Part shown: positions 8,339-17,086 of the stretch, in pieces | Layout: every line of letters begins with the position of its first letter | How positions within the stretch are numbered: the stretch's first letter is position 1 | Source of the DNA: Deltaproteobacteria bacterium | GTDB lineage: Bacteria > Bdellovibrionota_B > Oligoflexia > Oligoflexales > Bog-1112 | Reading direction: 5' to 3' | Assembly (NCBI GenBank): GCA_020635195.1 | Contig: JACKAG010000016.1 | Span: 1 to 47,056 of the forward strand | Length of the DNA stretch: 47,056 nt | Position numbers and translations under genes: made by a program | The notes under the pieces: generated by a model | Databases searched by the model: none | What the model saw: only the letters and a program-made list of their open reading frames with translations | What the model was told of the DNA's origin: nothing

Positions 8339-10918
8339 ATGCAAGGGGATCGATTCGACGAGGAAGCTCTTTCCGTGCTGGAAGATGCCAGAATGCTGGC
8401 CATCGGAATGAGTCATCCTGAGGTGGGACTGCCTCACCTGTATCATGCTCTGGTTGAACCAGAGACAGCATTTGCACGGCAATTGATTCGCAAGGCCGGA
8501 CATAAACCAGAAAACTTTCTCGAAGCTATCAGACATATTCTTGGCAAACAACCCGCCGTGAGCGGCGGAGGTTATGACGCAAACAAGGTTTATTTTTCAG
8601 GGCCTCTGACACAGGCGATCGCCAAAGCCAGCATCGGTAAGGGTAAAGAAGCGGATGCAAAAATTCGGGCAGAAGAACTCTTTGTTGCAGCCATGAGTTT
8701 TGCGGATCAGGAGCTTACGGCTCTGTTCCGTCGTTTTGGAATGACAGAAAGCTTTTTTAAAAGTTCCACAGCTCCTCTTCAGGAAGGGACGCAGAGCCCT
8801 TCCGAGGACAAAGACCTTGCTCCTTTTGGCCAGGATCTCGTTCTGATGGCCAGAGAGGGTAAACTTGACCCGGTGATCGGTCGTGATGATGAGATCAGAA
8901 GGGTGATCCGTATCCTGTCCCGAAAAACAAAGAATAATCCTGTTCTCATTGGAGAGCCAGGAGTCGGGAAAACAGCGATTGTGGAAGGGCTGGCACACCG
9001 GATTGTCAACAGAGACGTTCCGGAAAGCCTGAGAGACAAGACCATTTTCTCCCTTGATCTGGCCTCGCTGGTTGCCGGAGCGAAATATCGTGGAGAGTTC
9101 GAAGAAAGACTCAAAAAGGTTCTTGCGGCAATCCGCAAGAAAGAAGGAAAAGTCATACTCTTTATTGATGAACTTCATACGATAGTCGGGGCAGGTAAAT
9201 CTGACGGAGCGCTGGATGCAGGAAATATGCTGAAGCCGATGCTGGCCAGAGGAGAGCTGCATTGTATAGGGGCAACAACCCTCGATGAGCACCGTAAGTA
9301 CATTGAAAAAGACCCTGCCCTTGAAAGAAGGTTTCAGCAGGTTCTGGTTTCGGAGCCCGGTGTTGCAGATACAATTTCTGTTCTGCGCGGACTAAAAGAA
9401 CGATTTGAAGTCCATCATGGGATCAGGATTCATGATCAGGCTCTGGTTGCTGCTGCGACGCTGGCAAACAGGTATATTACAGACCGTTTTCTTCCGGATA
9501 AGGCTATTGACCTGATGGATGAGGCCTGTGCAAAAATCAGGACCGAAGCGGAGTCTTTGCCGACTGAGCTGGATGATTCCATGCGAAAGCTGATGCGTCT
9601 TGAAATTGAGGAAACGGCTCTGAAAAAAGAGAAAGATTCTGTAAGCAGGGAGCGTCTGACTCTGCTGAAGGAAGAAATTTCTGCGTTAAAAAGCTCTGTT
9701 TCTGCGATGAAACAACGCTGGGAGCATGAGCGGGAAGGGATTGCAAAGCTTCGGGAATTGCGGAAACAGCTTGAGCAGGAGAAGGTCAGCCTCGGTCGTT
9801 ATGAAAGAGAGCATCAGCTTGAGAAGGCCGCAGAGCTGCGACATGGGCGGATTCCATCACTCGAGGCTAAAATTCATGAAGCAGAAGAACTGTCTTCCCG
9901 TCATACAGGCAGCTCCCTTTTGCGTGAGGATGTCACAGAAGATGAAATTGCAGGCGTTGTCAGTATGTGGACCGGGATTCCGGTGACGAAGCTTGCTGAG
10001 GGAGAAAGGGATAAACTGCTCAGACTCGATCAGACGCTTCATAAAAGGGTTTCCGGGCAGGATACAGCGGTTCAGCTGGTTTCTGATGCGATCCTGAGAT
10101 CAAGGTCGGGGATAAGAGATCCTCTGAAGCCGGTGGGAACGTTTCTGTTCCTTGGGCCGACCGGTGTCGGAAAGACAGAACTTTCCAGAACTCTGGCAGA
10201 AGCCCTCTTTGATAGTAGTGATCATATGATCCGGATTGATATGTCAGAATATATGGAAAAACATGCAGTTTCCAGACTGATCGGCGCTCCTCCCGGATAT
10301 ATCGGTCATGATGAGGGAGGGCAGCTGACCGAATCTGTACGAAGAAATCCGTACTCTGTGATTCTCTTTGATGAAATGGAAAAGGCGCATCCGGATGTTT
10401 TCAATATCCTGCTACAGCTTCTGGATGATGGTCGGTTGACAGACAGTAAGGGTCGGGTCGCTGATTTTAAAAACTGTGTCATCATCATGACCAGTAACCT
10501 TGGCTCAGAGAAGCTCCTCGCTGGCACGGATGCAGATGGCTCTATCCGTCAGCCTGTGATCGATGAGGTTCTGACTGATCTTAAAGGATTTTTCAGGCCT
10601 GAATTTCTGAACAGAATTGATGAAACGATCGTCTTCACTCCGCTGACGCAGCTTCAGATTCGTGAAATCGCCGGAAGGATGCTGGAACGCCTGGAAGGCC
10701 GCCTGAAGGAGCAGCAACTATCGTTGGTCGTCAGTGATGAGGCCCTGGATTATATTTCTCAGCATGGCTACGATCCGGCGTATGGGGCCAGGCCTCTGAA
10801 ACGCTTTATTCAGAAGGCTGTGGAGACTCCTGTTGCAAAACTACTGATCGCCGGAGATAAGGCCCCTGGAGCTGTCATTCATGTGAATCTGAAAGGAGGG
10901 GAACTCTCATTCTCCTGA
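8339..10918 (+). CDS. clpB: ClpB-type disaggregase (AAA+ ATPase)
   Basis: An 859-residue two-ring AAA+ ATPase, the length typical of ClpB. The order is: N-terminal Clp repeat domain (1-145), first ATPase with GEPGVGKT at 205-212 and Walker B ILFIDELH near 273-280, a middle coiled coil at about 411-525, and a second ATPase with GPTGVGKT at 606-613 and FDEMEKAHPDV. The long middle domain separates it from ClpA, and no IGF/IGL loop for ClpP docking is obvious. It pulls apart aggregated protein together with DnaK. ATG 8339 has AGGAG seven bases upstream. It ends 18 bp from the convergent tsaD gene. Confidence 0.93.
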   Translation: MQGDRFDEEALSVLEDARMLAIGMSHPEVGLPHLYHALVEPETAFARQLIRKAGHKPENFLEAIRHILGKQPAVSGGGYDANKVYFSGPLTQAIAKASIGKGKEADAKIRAEELFVAAMSFADQELTALFRRFGMTESFFKSSTAPLQEGTQSPSEDKDLAPFGQDLVLMAREGKLDPVIGRDDEIRRVIRILSRKTKNNPVLIGEPGVGKTAIVEGLAHRIVNRDVPESLRDKTIFSLDLASLVAGAKYRGEFEERLKKVLAAIRKKEGKVILFIDELHTIVGAGKSDGALDAGNMLKPMLARGELHCIGATTLDEHRKYIEKDPALERRFQQVLVSEPGVADTISVLRGLKERFEVHHGIRIHDQALVAAATLANRYITDRFLPDKAIDLMDEACAKIRTEAESLPTELDDSMRKLMRLEIEETALKKEKDSVSRERLTLLKEEISALKSSVSAMKQRWEHEREGIAKLRELRKQLEQEKVSLGRYEREHQLEKAAELRHGRIPSLEAKIHEAEELSSRHTGSSLLREDVTEDEIAGVVSMWTGIPVTKLAEGERDKLLRLDQTLHKRVSGQDTAVQLVSDAILRSRSGIRDPLKPVGTFLFLGPTGVGKTELSRTLAEALFDSSDHMIRIDMSEYMEKHAVSRLIGAPPGYIGHDEGGQLTESVRRNPYSVILFDEMEKAHPDVFNILLQLLDDGRLTDSKGRVADFKNCVIIMTSNLGSEKLLAGTDADGSIRQPVIDEVLTDLKGFFRPEFLNRIDETIVFTPLTQLQIREIAGRMLERLEGRLKEQQLSLVVSDEALDYISQHGYDPAYGARPLKRFIQKAVETPVAKLLIAGDKAPGAVIHVNLKGGELSFS

Positions 10919-10936
10919 TCTGTGGATAGTCAGGTG

Positions 10937-11980
10937 TCATGAATAGAGGTAGCGGGGATAAATATCCCAGTCTGCATCGTCTGGCAGGGACTTCCCGGAT
11001 CGTTGCAGCTCCTGGTATTCATAGCAGCCAAGAGCGGCAATCATGGCTGCGTTATCAGAGCAGTAATTCAGGGCTGGAAACCATGTCCGGACTCCGTTTC
11101 CGAATCCGGACATAATGTTCCGGAAGCTCTGATTTGCGGCAACACCGCCAGCGACCAGAACTGAGCGGGGATATTTGTCTTCCTTCTGAAGTTGCTCCAG
11201 AGCCAGATCCGTCTTGCGCCTGATCTGGCCGAACGCTTCATCCTGGAAAGCAAGGATGAGGTCGTTCAGATCCTGACCCTGAAACCCCTGATTCTTTTCC
11301 CAGAGTCTTGCCATATGTGTTTTCAGGCCCGAATAGCTAAAAGCCATATATTCTTTGCCTGGGAGCATGGTCGGTACGGAAACTCTGCCCCGCTGGCCTT
11401 TTTCAGCCATTTTTTCGATCACAGGACCTCCCGGATAACCGAGATCCATCATGCGGGCCACTTTGTCCAGGCATTCTCCACAGGCGTCATCGAGAGTGGA
11501 TGCGAGTAAGCGGAAGCGGACAGGGTCTTCCATCCAGTAGAGGTTTGTATGGCCTCCAGAGACGACCAGGGCAATTGCAGGAAACAGCTCTGCTATGTCT
11601 GTATCAGGAGGAAGGCCCAACAAAGCACCATGGATATGAGCATGGACATGGTCGACTCCGATCAACGGCCTGTCCAGAGAGATCGATAAGCCTCTGGCGA
11701 AGCTCACTCCCACCAGGAGAGCTCCGGCCAGCCCCGGGCCCCGGGTCACCGCGATCAGGTCGATATCGGATTCGCAGAGTCCGGATTGTTTCATGGCCTG
11801 TTCCCAGAGGTACGAGACTGACTTCAGATGCTCTCTGGCCGCAATTTCCGGAATGACTCCGCCAAAAGGTTGATGGACACTGATTTGTGAAGAGACCAGA
11901 GAAGACAGAACGTTTCGTCCGTCTTTCACAAAAGATACAGCTGTTTCATCACAGCTGGATTCAATTCCTGCAACAATCAT
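10937..11980 (-). CDS. tsaD: tRNA N6-adenosine threonylcarbamoyltransferase
   Basis: The enzyme transfers threonylcarbamoyl to A37 of tRNAs that read ANN codons, working with TsaB, TsaE and TsaC, none of which is in the window. Diagnostic blocks are GIESSCDETA at the N-terminus, the metal site DHVHAHIHG, VVSGGHTN, GYPGGP and YCSDNAAMIAALG near the end. I start it at ATG 11980 because the family normally begins two to five residues before GIESSCDET. An in-frame ATG at 12028 would add 16 charged residues and overlap the upstream gene by 20 bp, with no Shine-Dalgarno site. It is very likely translated from the same message as the CpoB-like gene. Confidence 0.93.
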   Translation of the reverse strand: MIVAGIESSCDETAVSFVKDGRNVLSSLVSSQISVHQPFGGVIPEIAAREHLKSVSYLWEQAMKQSGLCESDIDLIAVTRGPGLAGALLVGVSFARGLSISLDRPLIGVDHVHAHIHGALLGLPPDTDIAELFPAIALVVSGGHTNLYWMEDPVRFRLLASTLDDACGECLDKVARMMDLGYPGGPVIEKMAEKGQRGRVSVPTMLPGKEYMAFSYSGLKTHMARLWEKNQGFQGQDLNDLILAFQDEAFGQIRRKTDLALEQLQKEDKYPRSVLVAGGVAANQSFRNIMSGFGNGVRTWFPALNYCSDNAAMIAALGCYEYQELQRSGKSLPDDADWDIYPRYLYS

Positions 11981-12008
11981 GACTGTTTTTTCCTGATGGC
12001 TCTTTTTT

Positions 12009-12851
12009 TCAGTTCTGAGCCTGTTCATCGGTTGTTTTTCTGAGCTGTTTTTGTGCAGAAACAGCTTCTTCAGACTCTGGATACTTTTTACTTACATCCT
12101 GATAAAACAAAGAAGCAGCTTTTTTATCCCCCAGCAGTCGGAAGCAGTCTCCCAGGCGCAGGGCAATATGAGGGGCCTTATCAGGCAGGCTCTCAGATGT
12201 CAGGCTTTTAAAGCTCAGGGCAGCATCCCGTAACCTTCCCAGTCTGAACTGGCTTTCTGCGATCAGAAATGAAATTTCATTCTGGCTGGCTTTTCCGGAA
12301 GCAGATTTCAGCACCTGTGGACCATCTTCTACGACATAGAGGAATTGTTTGTTGTTGAAAGCGCTTCGAAGATCCCGTACGTTTTTCAGATCTTTTCTCT
12401 GCTTTTTCTTTGCCTTCAGGCTATGTTTCTGATCAAGAAGGGTCAGGATTTCGACCTGAGTCTTTTCAAGTTCAGTGAGACGCTCTTCCAGTCGCCGGAT
12501 TCCTTTTGCGACAGAATCCGGCTGGCCTTCCATTCCTGGCAGCTCGCCGGTAATGACTCCCTGCCTGAGGGTGTCCACACTTCCCTGAATATGGCGCAGG
12601 GATGTTTCGAGCTCATTGAGGCGGAGACTGCTGGAAGCCAGTTTCTGTCTGGTACTGCTTCCGTCATTACGCCCCTGCTCTTCTGATTTTGTGATTTTTG
12701 TCTCAAGTTCCAGCAGCTGCTTCTGGGCTCTGAAAACCTGATCCCGGAGATCGTCGACATCAGCTGTGCTCATACAGTTGGTGCAGAGTACAACAAAGCA
12801 TGTGACCCACAGATAGCCAGGTCGCTTTTTTCTCGTCTTGTCATGTTCCAT
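12009..12851 (-). CDS. CpoB/YbgF-like exported coiled-coil TPR protein
   Basis: A 280-residue protein with an N-terminal hydrophobic export segment (YLWVTCFVVLCTNC). Two Cys residues lie near its end, but neither sits in a good lipobox. A long heptad-like coiled coil covers about 33-130, a lysine-rich hinge follows, and the C-terminus (about 155-280) has TPR-like helical repeats such as EISFLIAESQFRLGRLRDAALSFK. This layout matches CpoB (YbgF), which in E. coli links the Tol-Pal system with peptidoglycan synthesis. No tol or pal genes are adjacent, so the assignment rests on architecture. It is followed directly by tsaD. Confidence 0.6.
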   Translation of the reverse strand: MEHDKTRKKRPGYLWVTCFVVLCTNCMSTADVDDLRDQVFRAQKQLLELETKITKSEEQGRNDGSSTRQKLASSSLRLNELETSLRHIQGSVDTLRQGVITGELPGMEGQPDSVAKGIRRLEERLTELEKTQVEILTLLDQKHSLKAKKKQRKDLKNVRDLRSAFNNKQFLYVVEDGPQVLKSASGKASQNEISFLIAESQFRLGRLRDAALSFKSLTSESLPDKAPHIALRLGDCFRLLGDKKAASLFYQDVSKKYPESEEAVSAQKQLRKTTDEQAQN

Positions 12852-12924
12852 AAGCTTTTCCTCCGCGGCTCTTCTGTCTGCTCATTTTATCATGGGGGAT
12901 CTTCAGACTTTTGCCTGGCCAGCC

Positions 12925-12950
12925 GCATTGATCATAGGCATTGATCATAG
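12925..12950. repeat. Two perfect tandem copies of a 13-bp unit
   Basis: GCATTGATCATAG occurs at 12925-12937 and again at 12938-12950 with no mismatch, in the 274-bp spacer between the divergent genes at 12851 and 13126. Each unit holds the palindrome TGATCA. It may be a protein-binding site or a recent slippage duplication. Confidence 0.7.
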
Positions 12951-13125
12951 CCTCTTCCCATAGCAGAGATCTGTCGGGATTGTCCATGTCAGATGCTAAT
13001 CTGATGAAAAAATAAGGATTTGTATTTGATTTCTCAGTCTGTACCCTGTGCTTTCCGAGAGGGAAAGGTGAAGAAATTTAACGAAATTTTCATATAGTAT
13101 AGAGAGCTTTGACCTGAAAAATTGT

Positions 13126-14373
13126 ATGAATGCTTTTATCATACTGATATTAACAGGACTTTTGTCCTGTGTCTCAAGTCGAACCCACGTGGAGCTGGAT
13201 ACTGCTCTTATTCCAGACAGAGAAGGGGTGTCTGGCAGCAATTCGGATGCAGTTTCAGCACGTCTTCATCTTCAGCAATTCATAGCAGAGCTCAAGAATG
13301 ATCTCAGAGAATTCCGGCTCTCATCTGCTCTTGATGATACAAGGGCAGATGAGCAGTTTATCAGTGCGGTGATCGATCGTATCCTCCGTAAAGATGATGA
13401 TGAAATCATGATGATTCTGACAAGCCCGGCTTATCAGAAGATGTTGCAACTACACAAAACGATCTGTCAGGAAAGAAGTAAAGATCAGGCTTCGGACGAT
13501 CCGTGCCGCACGGCTTCTCAGGAGCCTGAAGGTTCCGGAAATTCACAGTCTTTGTCACTGACAAGCTCTCCGACAGAAGAGCTGCTGGATGATCCCCTCC
13601 AGGAGATTTTTGGGGAGCAATATAACAGCAGTAATGGCAGCCTGCTTCTTCTGATTCTTGGCTTGTTTAATATGGGTGAAGGGGCTTTGATCGGAATGAT
13701 AACAGGTGACAAAGTGAAAGCTATGATGATTGCCGGTATAGGATCAGCGATGCTGCTTGTGGCTGAGCAATGGAGTAACAAGGGGGAAAATACTCCGGCT
13801 CCATTACACTGGGCTGGTTACTCCTTACTTTTGCTTGATTCTCTGATCACTCTGTATGGATCTTTTCACATGGCTTTGTATAGTCATGAACTTTACAGCA
13901 ATATGACGGATGATCAAAAGAAACTGCTGCAGCGATGGCTCCGTCGCTACGATAAATTTACGGGGCAAAGTCATTCGACCTCTGTCACACCTGGTCTGAC
14001 AGAGGTAGTTCCTTCTTCTGAAAAGTTGCCTCTCTCTGTTGATGGAAAAGTTCCTGCCAAAATTTCTCTGGATACCGAAGCGGCGAGGGTTCAGCGAGTC
14101 GGAAAGGTGGCCGGAGCTGGCCTTGGTGTTTTCTCTGCGCTTGGCTTTGCCTATGGTGTCTTTAAGATGTTTAATGCCTATTCGACCATGAAGACTGTTG
14201 AAAATAGCAAAAAAAATAAGGGCCTGAGTCTGACAGAGCTCCGGCAATATGATCAGGCAGGTCAGGATTTTATGGCAAAGCTTCAGATGCACGCCCGTCG
14301 TATTAACCGCGCTCTTGCAGTGTATCTGAGCTATACGACCGGGGCGGAAGACTCTGCTCTCCAGAACCGATAA
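13126..14373 (+). CDS. Predicted polytopic lipoprotein of unknown function
   Basis: I do not recognise this 415-residue protein. It begins with a clear lipoprotein signal (LTGLLSC, acylated Cys15), followed by a hydrophilic helical region (40-165) rich in acidic residues. Four hydrophobic segments then come at about 171-193, 198-214, 228-252 and 327-348, and the tail is basic and hydrophilic. A lipid-anchored N-terminus on a multi-pass membrane protein is unusual. ATG 13126 has no clear Shine-Dalgarno site. A TATAGT box (13093-13098) lies close upstream, but without a good -35. The gene ends three bases from the convergent glycosylase gene. Confidence 0.65.
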   Translation: MNAFIILILTGLLSCVSSRTHVELDTALIPDREGVSGSNSDAVSARLHLQQFIAELKNDLREFRLSSALDDTRADEQFISAVIDRILRKDDDEIMMILTSPAYQKMLQLHKTICQERSKDQASDDPCRTASQEPEGSGNSQSLSLTSSPTEELLDDPLQEIFGEQYNSSNGSLLLLILGLFNMGEGALIGMITGDKVKAMMIAGIGSAMLLVAEQWSNKGENTPAPLHWAGYSLLLLDSLITLYGSFHMALYSHELYSNMTDDQKKLLQRWLRRYDKFTGQSHSTSVTPGLTEVVPSSEKLPLSVDGKVPAKISLDTEAARVQRVGKVAGAGLGVFSALGFAYGVFKMFNAYSTMKTVENSKKNKGLSLTELRQYDQAGQDFMAKLQMHARRINRALAVYLSYTTGAEDSALQNR

Positions 14374-14376
14374 ATC

Positions 14377-15075
14377 TTATGAAAAGCTGTTTGGCTTTTT
14401 AGTGCAGAACCCGACGAATGCTGAATCGATAAAGCGATAGGGGAGCTGTTCATCTCTTCCCTGAGGGATACCCAGACGGCGTGTCTGAATCAGACTGACA
14501 GGCAGATAACCATCATTCCGGAAGAAGAAACGATCCGGATCAAATTGCTGCTGATCCCAGTCGGGGACACGGATACCCAGAGAGCGACATAAGAGAGTTT
14601 GCCCGGAACAGAGGCGATCAGCAGGTCTTATCTTTCCACTTCCTCTGACAGGGTTTCGTTCTTGCATCATGCGTACAATTTTATCGGGCGTCTGTGAAGG
14701 GATGATTCCTGACTTGATGAGAACCGCATTGCCTGCTCCCTTGCAGCTTACATTAAGAGAGTCTCCTCCTCGTGCATAGTACATGTAGATGGTTCCTGGA
14801 TTCATAAACAGGGCACGCCGCCGGGGAGTTTCTCCCAGAGAAGCATGACTGCCTTTTTCGCTCAGATAATAGGCTTCTGTTTCGATGATGCGGGCAAAGA
14901 ACCAGATTCCGTCTGATTTATGGCAGACAACTTTACCGATCAGATCCCTGGCAACTTCGAGAGTATCCCGGTCAAAAAAAGCACATGTCAGGACCTTTGA
15001 GTGGATGTTCTGATCTGGCTCTTCTGACAGGGGCTTGTTTGTCTGCTGTTGTTTTGTCTCTGATGTCTCTGACAT
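14377..15075 (-). CDS. 3-methyladenine DNA glycosylase (AAG/MPG family)
   Basis: A 232-residue base-excision repair enzyme of the alkyladenine glycosylase fold that removes alkylated and deaminated purines. Evidence: DLIGKVV, the catalytic ETEAY segment (about 65-69), a HASLGETPRRRALFMNPG block, YMYYARGG and a conserved NVSCKGAGNAVLI core. About 25 polar residues precede the domain. It is the last gene of a long minus-strand run behind rarA (129-bp gap). Confidence 0.9.
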   Translation of the reverse strand: MSETSETKQQQTNKPLSEEPDQNIHSKVLTCAFFDRDTLEVARDLIGKVVCHKSDGIWFFARIIETEAYYLSEKGSHASLGETPRRRALFMNPGTIYMYYARGGDSLNVSCKGAGNAVLIKSGIIPSQTPDKIVRMMQERNPVRGSGKIRPADRLCSGQTLLCRSLGIRVPDWDQQQFDPDRFFFRNDGYLPVSLIQTRRLGIPQGRDEQLPYRFIDSAFVGFCTKKPNSFS

Positions 15076-15204
15076 AGTTAATCCGGATCATCCTGTCTGA
15101 CATATGTAATGCTTTAAAAATAAAGTGTTATTCAGATTGACGGGAGTGATTTTCTGAGGTCTTCCTGCTGTAGGCATAAGCCCTCTGATGATGAAAAAAA
15201 GTTG

Positions 15205-16503
15205 TTAAGGGCGATCCAGATAAGATCTGATCTGACGTTCAAATCCGGAGTCACGTGGTTCGTAAAAGCGAACTGATTTTAGCTCTTCCGGGAGATAATC
15301 CATCTTTCTGGCTTCTTCTTCATGATCATGGGCATAAACATAATTTTTACCATATCCGAACTCTTTCATCATGCTGGTTGGGGCGTTTCTCAGCTGCATG
15401 GGGATCTTGAGGTGACGGGTTTTTCGGGCGCAGTCCAGTGCCTGATCCATGGCACGATATGCACGATTCGACTTTGGAGCTGAGGCCAGAAAGGTGCAGA
15501 GTTGCCCAAGGATGATACGGGCTTCCGGCATGCCCAGCACTGTGACTGCCTGAAATGCAGACATGGCAATGCTGAGAGCATGAGGATTTGCGTTTCCGAT
15601 ATCTTCAGAAGCTGCAATCAACAGCCTTCGTGCAATGAATTCCGGAGATTCTCCGCCATCCAGCATCCTCGCGAGGTAGTAAAGGGCTGCATCAGGCTGG
15701 CTTCCCCGGACAGATTTAATCATCGCAGAAACGGTATCAAAATGCTGGTCGCCGTTTTTGTCATAGCCAGCAGGAAAACATGTCTCCAGCTTTCGCAGAT
15801 CTTCTTTTCTGATACTGTCTGAGCCCTGACAACAGACCAGGGCTGCTTCCAGAAGGTTCAGAGCCCGCCTTGCATCACCGGCGGCAGATCCTGCAATTAT
15901 TCTGAAAACCTCATCATCCACGGCTGGCTGTGTTCCGGAAGGGTTCATGCGTATTATGGCATCTTTCAGAATCCGGAGCATGGAGTCTTCATTGATTTTT
16001 TCAAAACGAAAGACCAGACTTCTGGAGGCAATGGCATGATTGACTTCAAAAGAAGGATTTTCTGTCGTTGCTCCGATGAAGCGAACCAGTCCTCGCTCAA
16101 GTGCCGGGAGCAGCACATCCTGCTGGCTTTTGCTCAGGCGATGGATTTCATCCATAAAAAGTATCCATCGCGTGTCTGATGAGGCGGAAGCTACGAAAAC
16201 TTCCCGGATTTCTTTGACTCCGGCATGAACAGCAGATAATTCACAAAAATGACGCCCGGAGTGCTGTCCGATCAGTCTGGCCAGTGATGTCTTTCCTGTG
16301 CCCGGAGGCCCCCAGAAAATCAGAGAGTAAGATCGGTCTGCTTCCACAAGTTTTCGCAAAGGGGCGTCTTTTCCCCAGATGTGGTCCTGGCCTCTGATAT
16401 GCTCATAGGATTCGGGGCGCATGCGTTCCGCGGCAGGCGCCGAACTTGCGGCTGTTTTTTCAACCGTCTTCTGTTTTTCAGTGTTGATGTCTTCAAAAAG
16501 CAT
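15205..16503 (-). CDS. rarA: Replication-associated recombination protein A (RarA/MgsA, AAA+ ATPase)
   Basis: An AAA+ clamp-loader-like ATPase that acts at stalled replication forks. From ATG 16503 it has 432 residues, the normal length, and starts MLFEDIN, close to the family's usual start. An upstream ATG at 16569 would add 22 atypical residues and has no Shine-Dalgarno site. Visible motifs: RMRPESYEHIRGQ, GPPGTGKT at 65-72, MDEIHRLSKSQQD (Walker B), GATTENPSF (sensor 1) and the C-terminal RarA block with LLIAASEDIGNANP. It lies between greB and the glycosylase gene on the same strand. Confidence 0.92.
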   Translation of the reverse strand: MLFEDINTEKQKTVEKTAASSAPAAERMRPESYEHIRGQDHIWGKDAPLRKLVEADRSYSLIFWGPPGTGKTSLARLIGQHSGRHFCELSAVHAGVKEIREVFVASASSDTRWILFMDEIHRLSKSQQDVLLPALERGLVRFIGATTENPSFEVNHAIASRSLVFRFEKINEDSMLRILKDAIIRMNPSGTQPAVDDEVFRIIAGSAAGDARRALNLLEAALVCCQGSDSIRKEDLRKLETCFPAGYDKNGDQHFDTVSAMIKSVRGSQPDAALYYLARMLDGGESPEFIARRLLIAASEDIGNANPHALSIAMSAFQAVTVLGMPEARIILGQLCTFLASAPKSNRAYRAMDQALDCARKTRHLKIPMQLRNAPTSMMKEFGYGKNYVYAHDHEEEARKMDYLPEELKSVRFYEPRDSGFERQIRSYLDRP

Positions 16504-16590
16504 GTGTTCAGGCCTGTTTCTTGTTGGCTTTCTGATCGTCGCTGCGGCTGTGTGCCCGAAAAAGCACATGGGACTTTGGGTCTTTGATTT

Positions 16591-17082
16591 TCAGCCTTCT
16601 GTAAAATTTATGGCGAGAATCTCGAATTCCATTTCGCCTGCCGGACGGGAGGCAAGCACCACATCTCCGGTTTTTTTACCATAGAGGGCTCTGGCAACAG
16701 GAGATTTCCATGAAATCTTGCCTTCCTGAGAGTTGCTCTCTCCGTCTCCGACCAGCATCCACTCTTTTTCAAATCCTTGCTCATCCCTGACTCTGACGGT
16801 ACAGCCAAAACACACCCTGTCTCCAGTCAGATTCTGTGGATCGATGATTTGTGCATCTTTCAGAACGGAGTTCAGATAACGGATACGCTTGTCCAGTTCT
16901 CTGAGCCTTTTTTTTCCGTAAATATATTCTGCATTTTCCGAACGGTCGCCTTCTGCAGCTGCGGTTGCAATACCCTGCACGACTTCCGGGCGGGTGATTT
17001 TGACCAGTCGGGTATATTCTTCAGCCAGTTTCTGGTGACCCTTTCTGGTTAGTGGTTTTTTGATGGAAGGCTGCAATATCAT
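16591..17082 (-). CDS. greB: Transcript cleavage factor GreB
   Basis: About 163 residues from ATG 17082. It binds the secondary channel of RNA polymerase and rescues backtracked complexes by stimulating cleavage of the nascent RNA. The coiled coil carries the acidic tip (AEGDRSENAEY) and then YGKKRLRELDKRIRYL, which is the GreB rather than the GreA wording. A C-terminal FKBP-like domain includes KKTGDVV. ATG 17082 lies four bases after the upstream stop and has AAAGGA ten bases before it. An in-frame TTG at 17106 would overlap the upstream gene and is less likely. Confidence 0.9.
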   Translation of the reverse strand: MILQPSIKKPLTRKGHQKLAEEYTRLVKITRPEVVQGIATAAAEGDRSENAEYIYGKKRLRELDKRIRYLNSVLKDAQIIDPQNLTGDRVCFGCTVRVRDEQGFEKEWMLVGDGESNSQEGKISWKSPVARALYGKKTGDVVLASRPAGEMEFEILAINFTEG

Positions 17083-17086
17083 GATG

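Noticed and set aside
8597..9292. Minus-strand open frame of 231 codons
   Set aside because: Antisense to clpB, with no recognisable domain.
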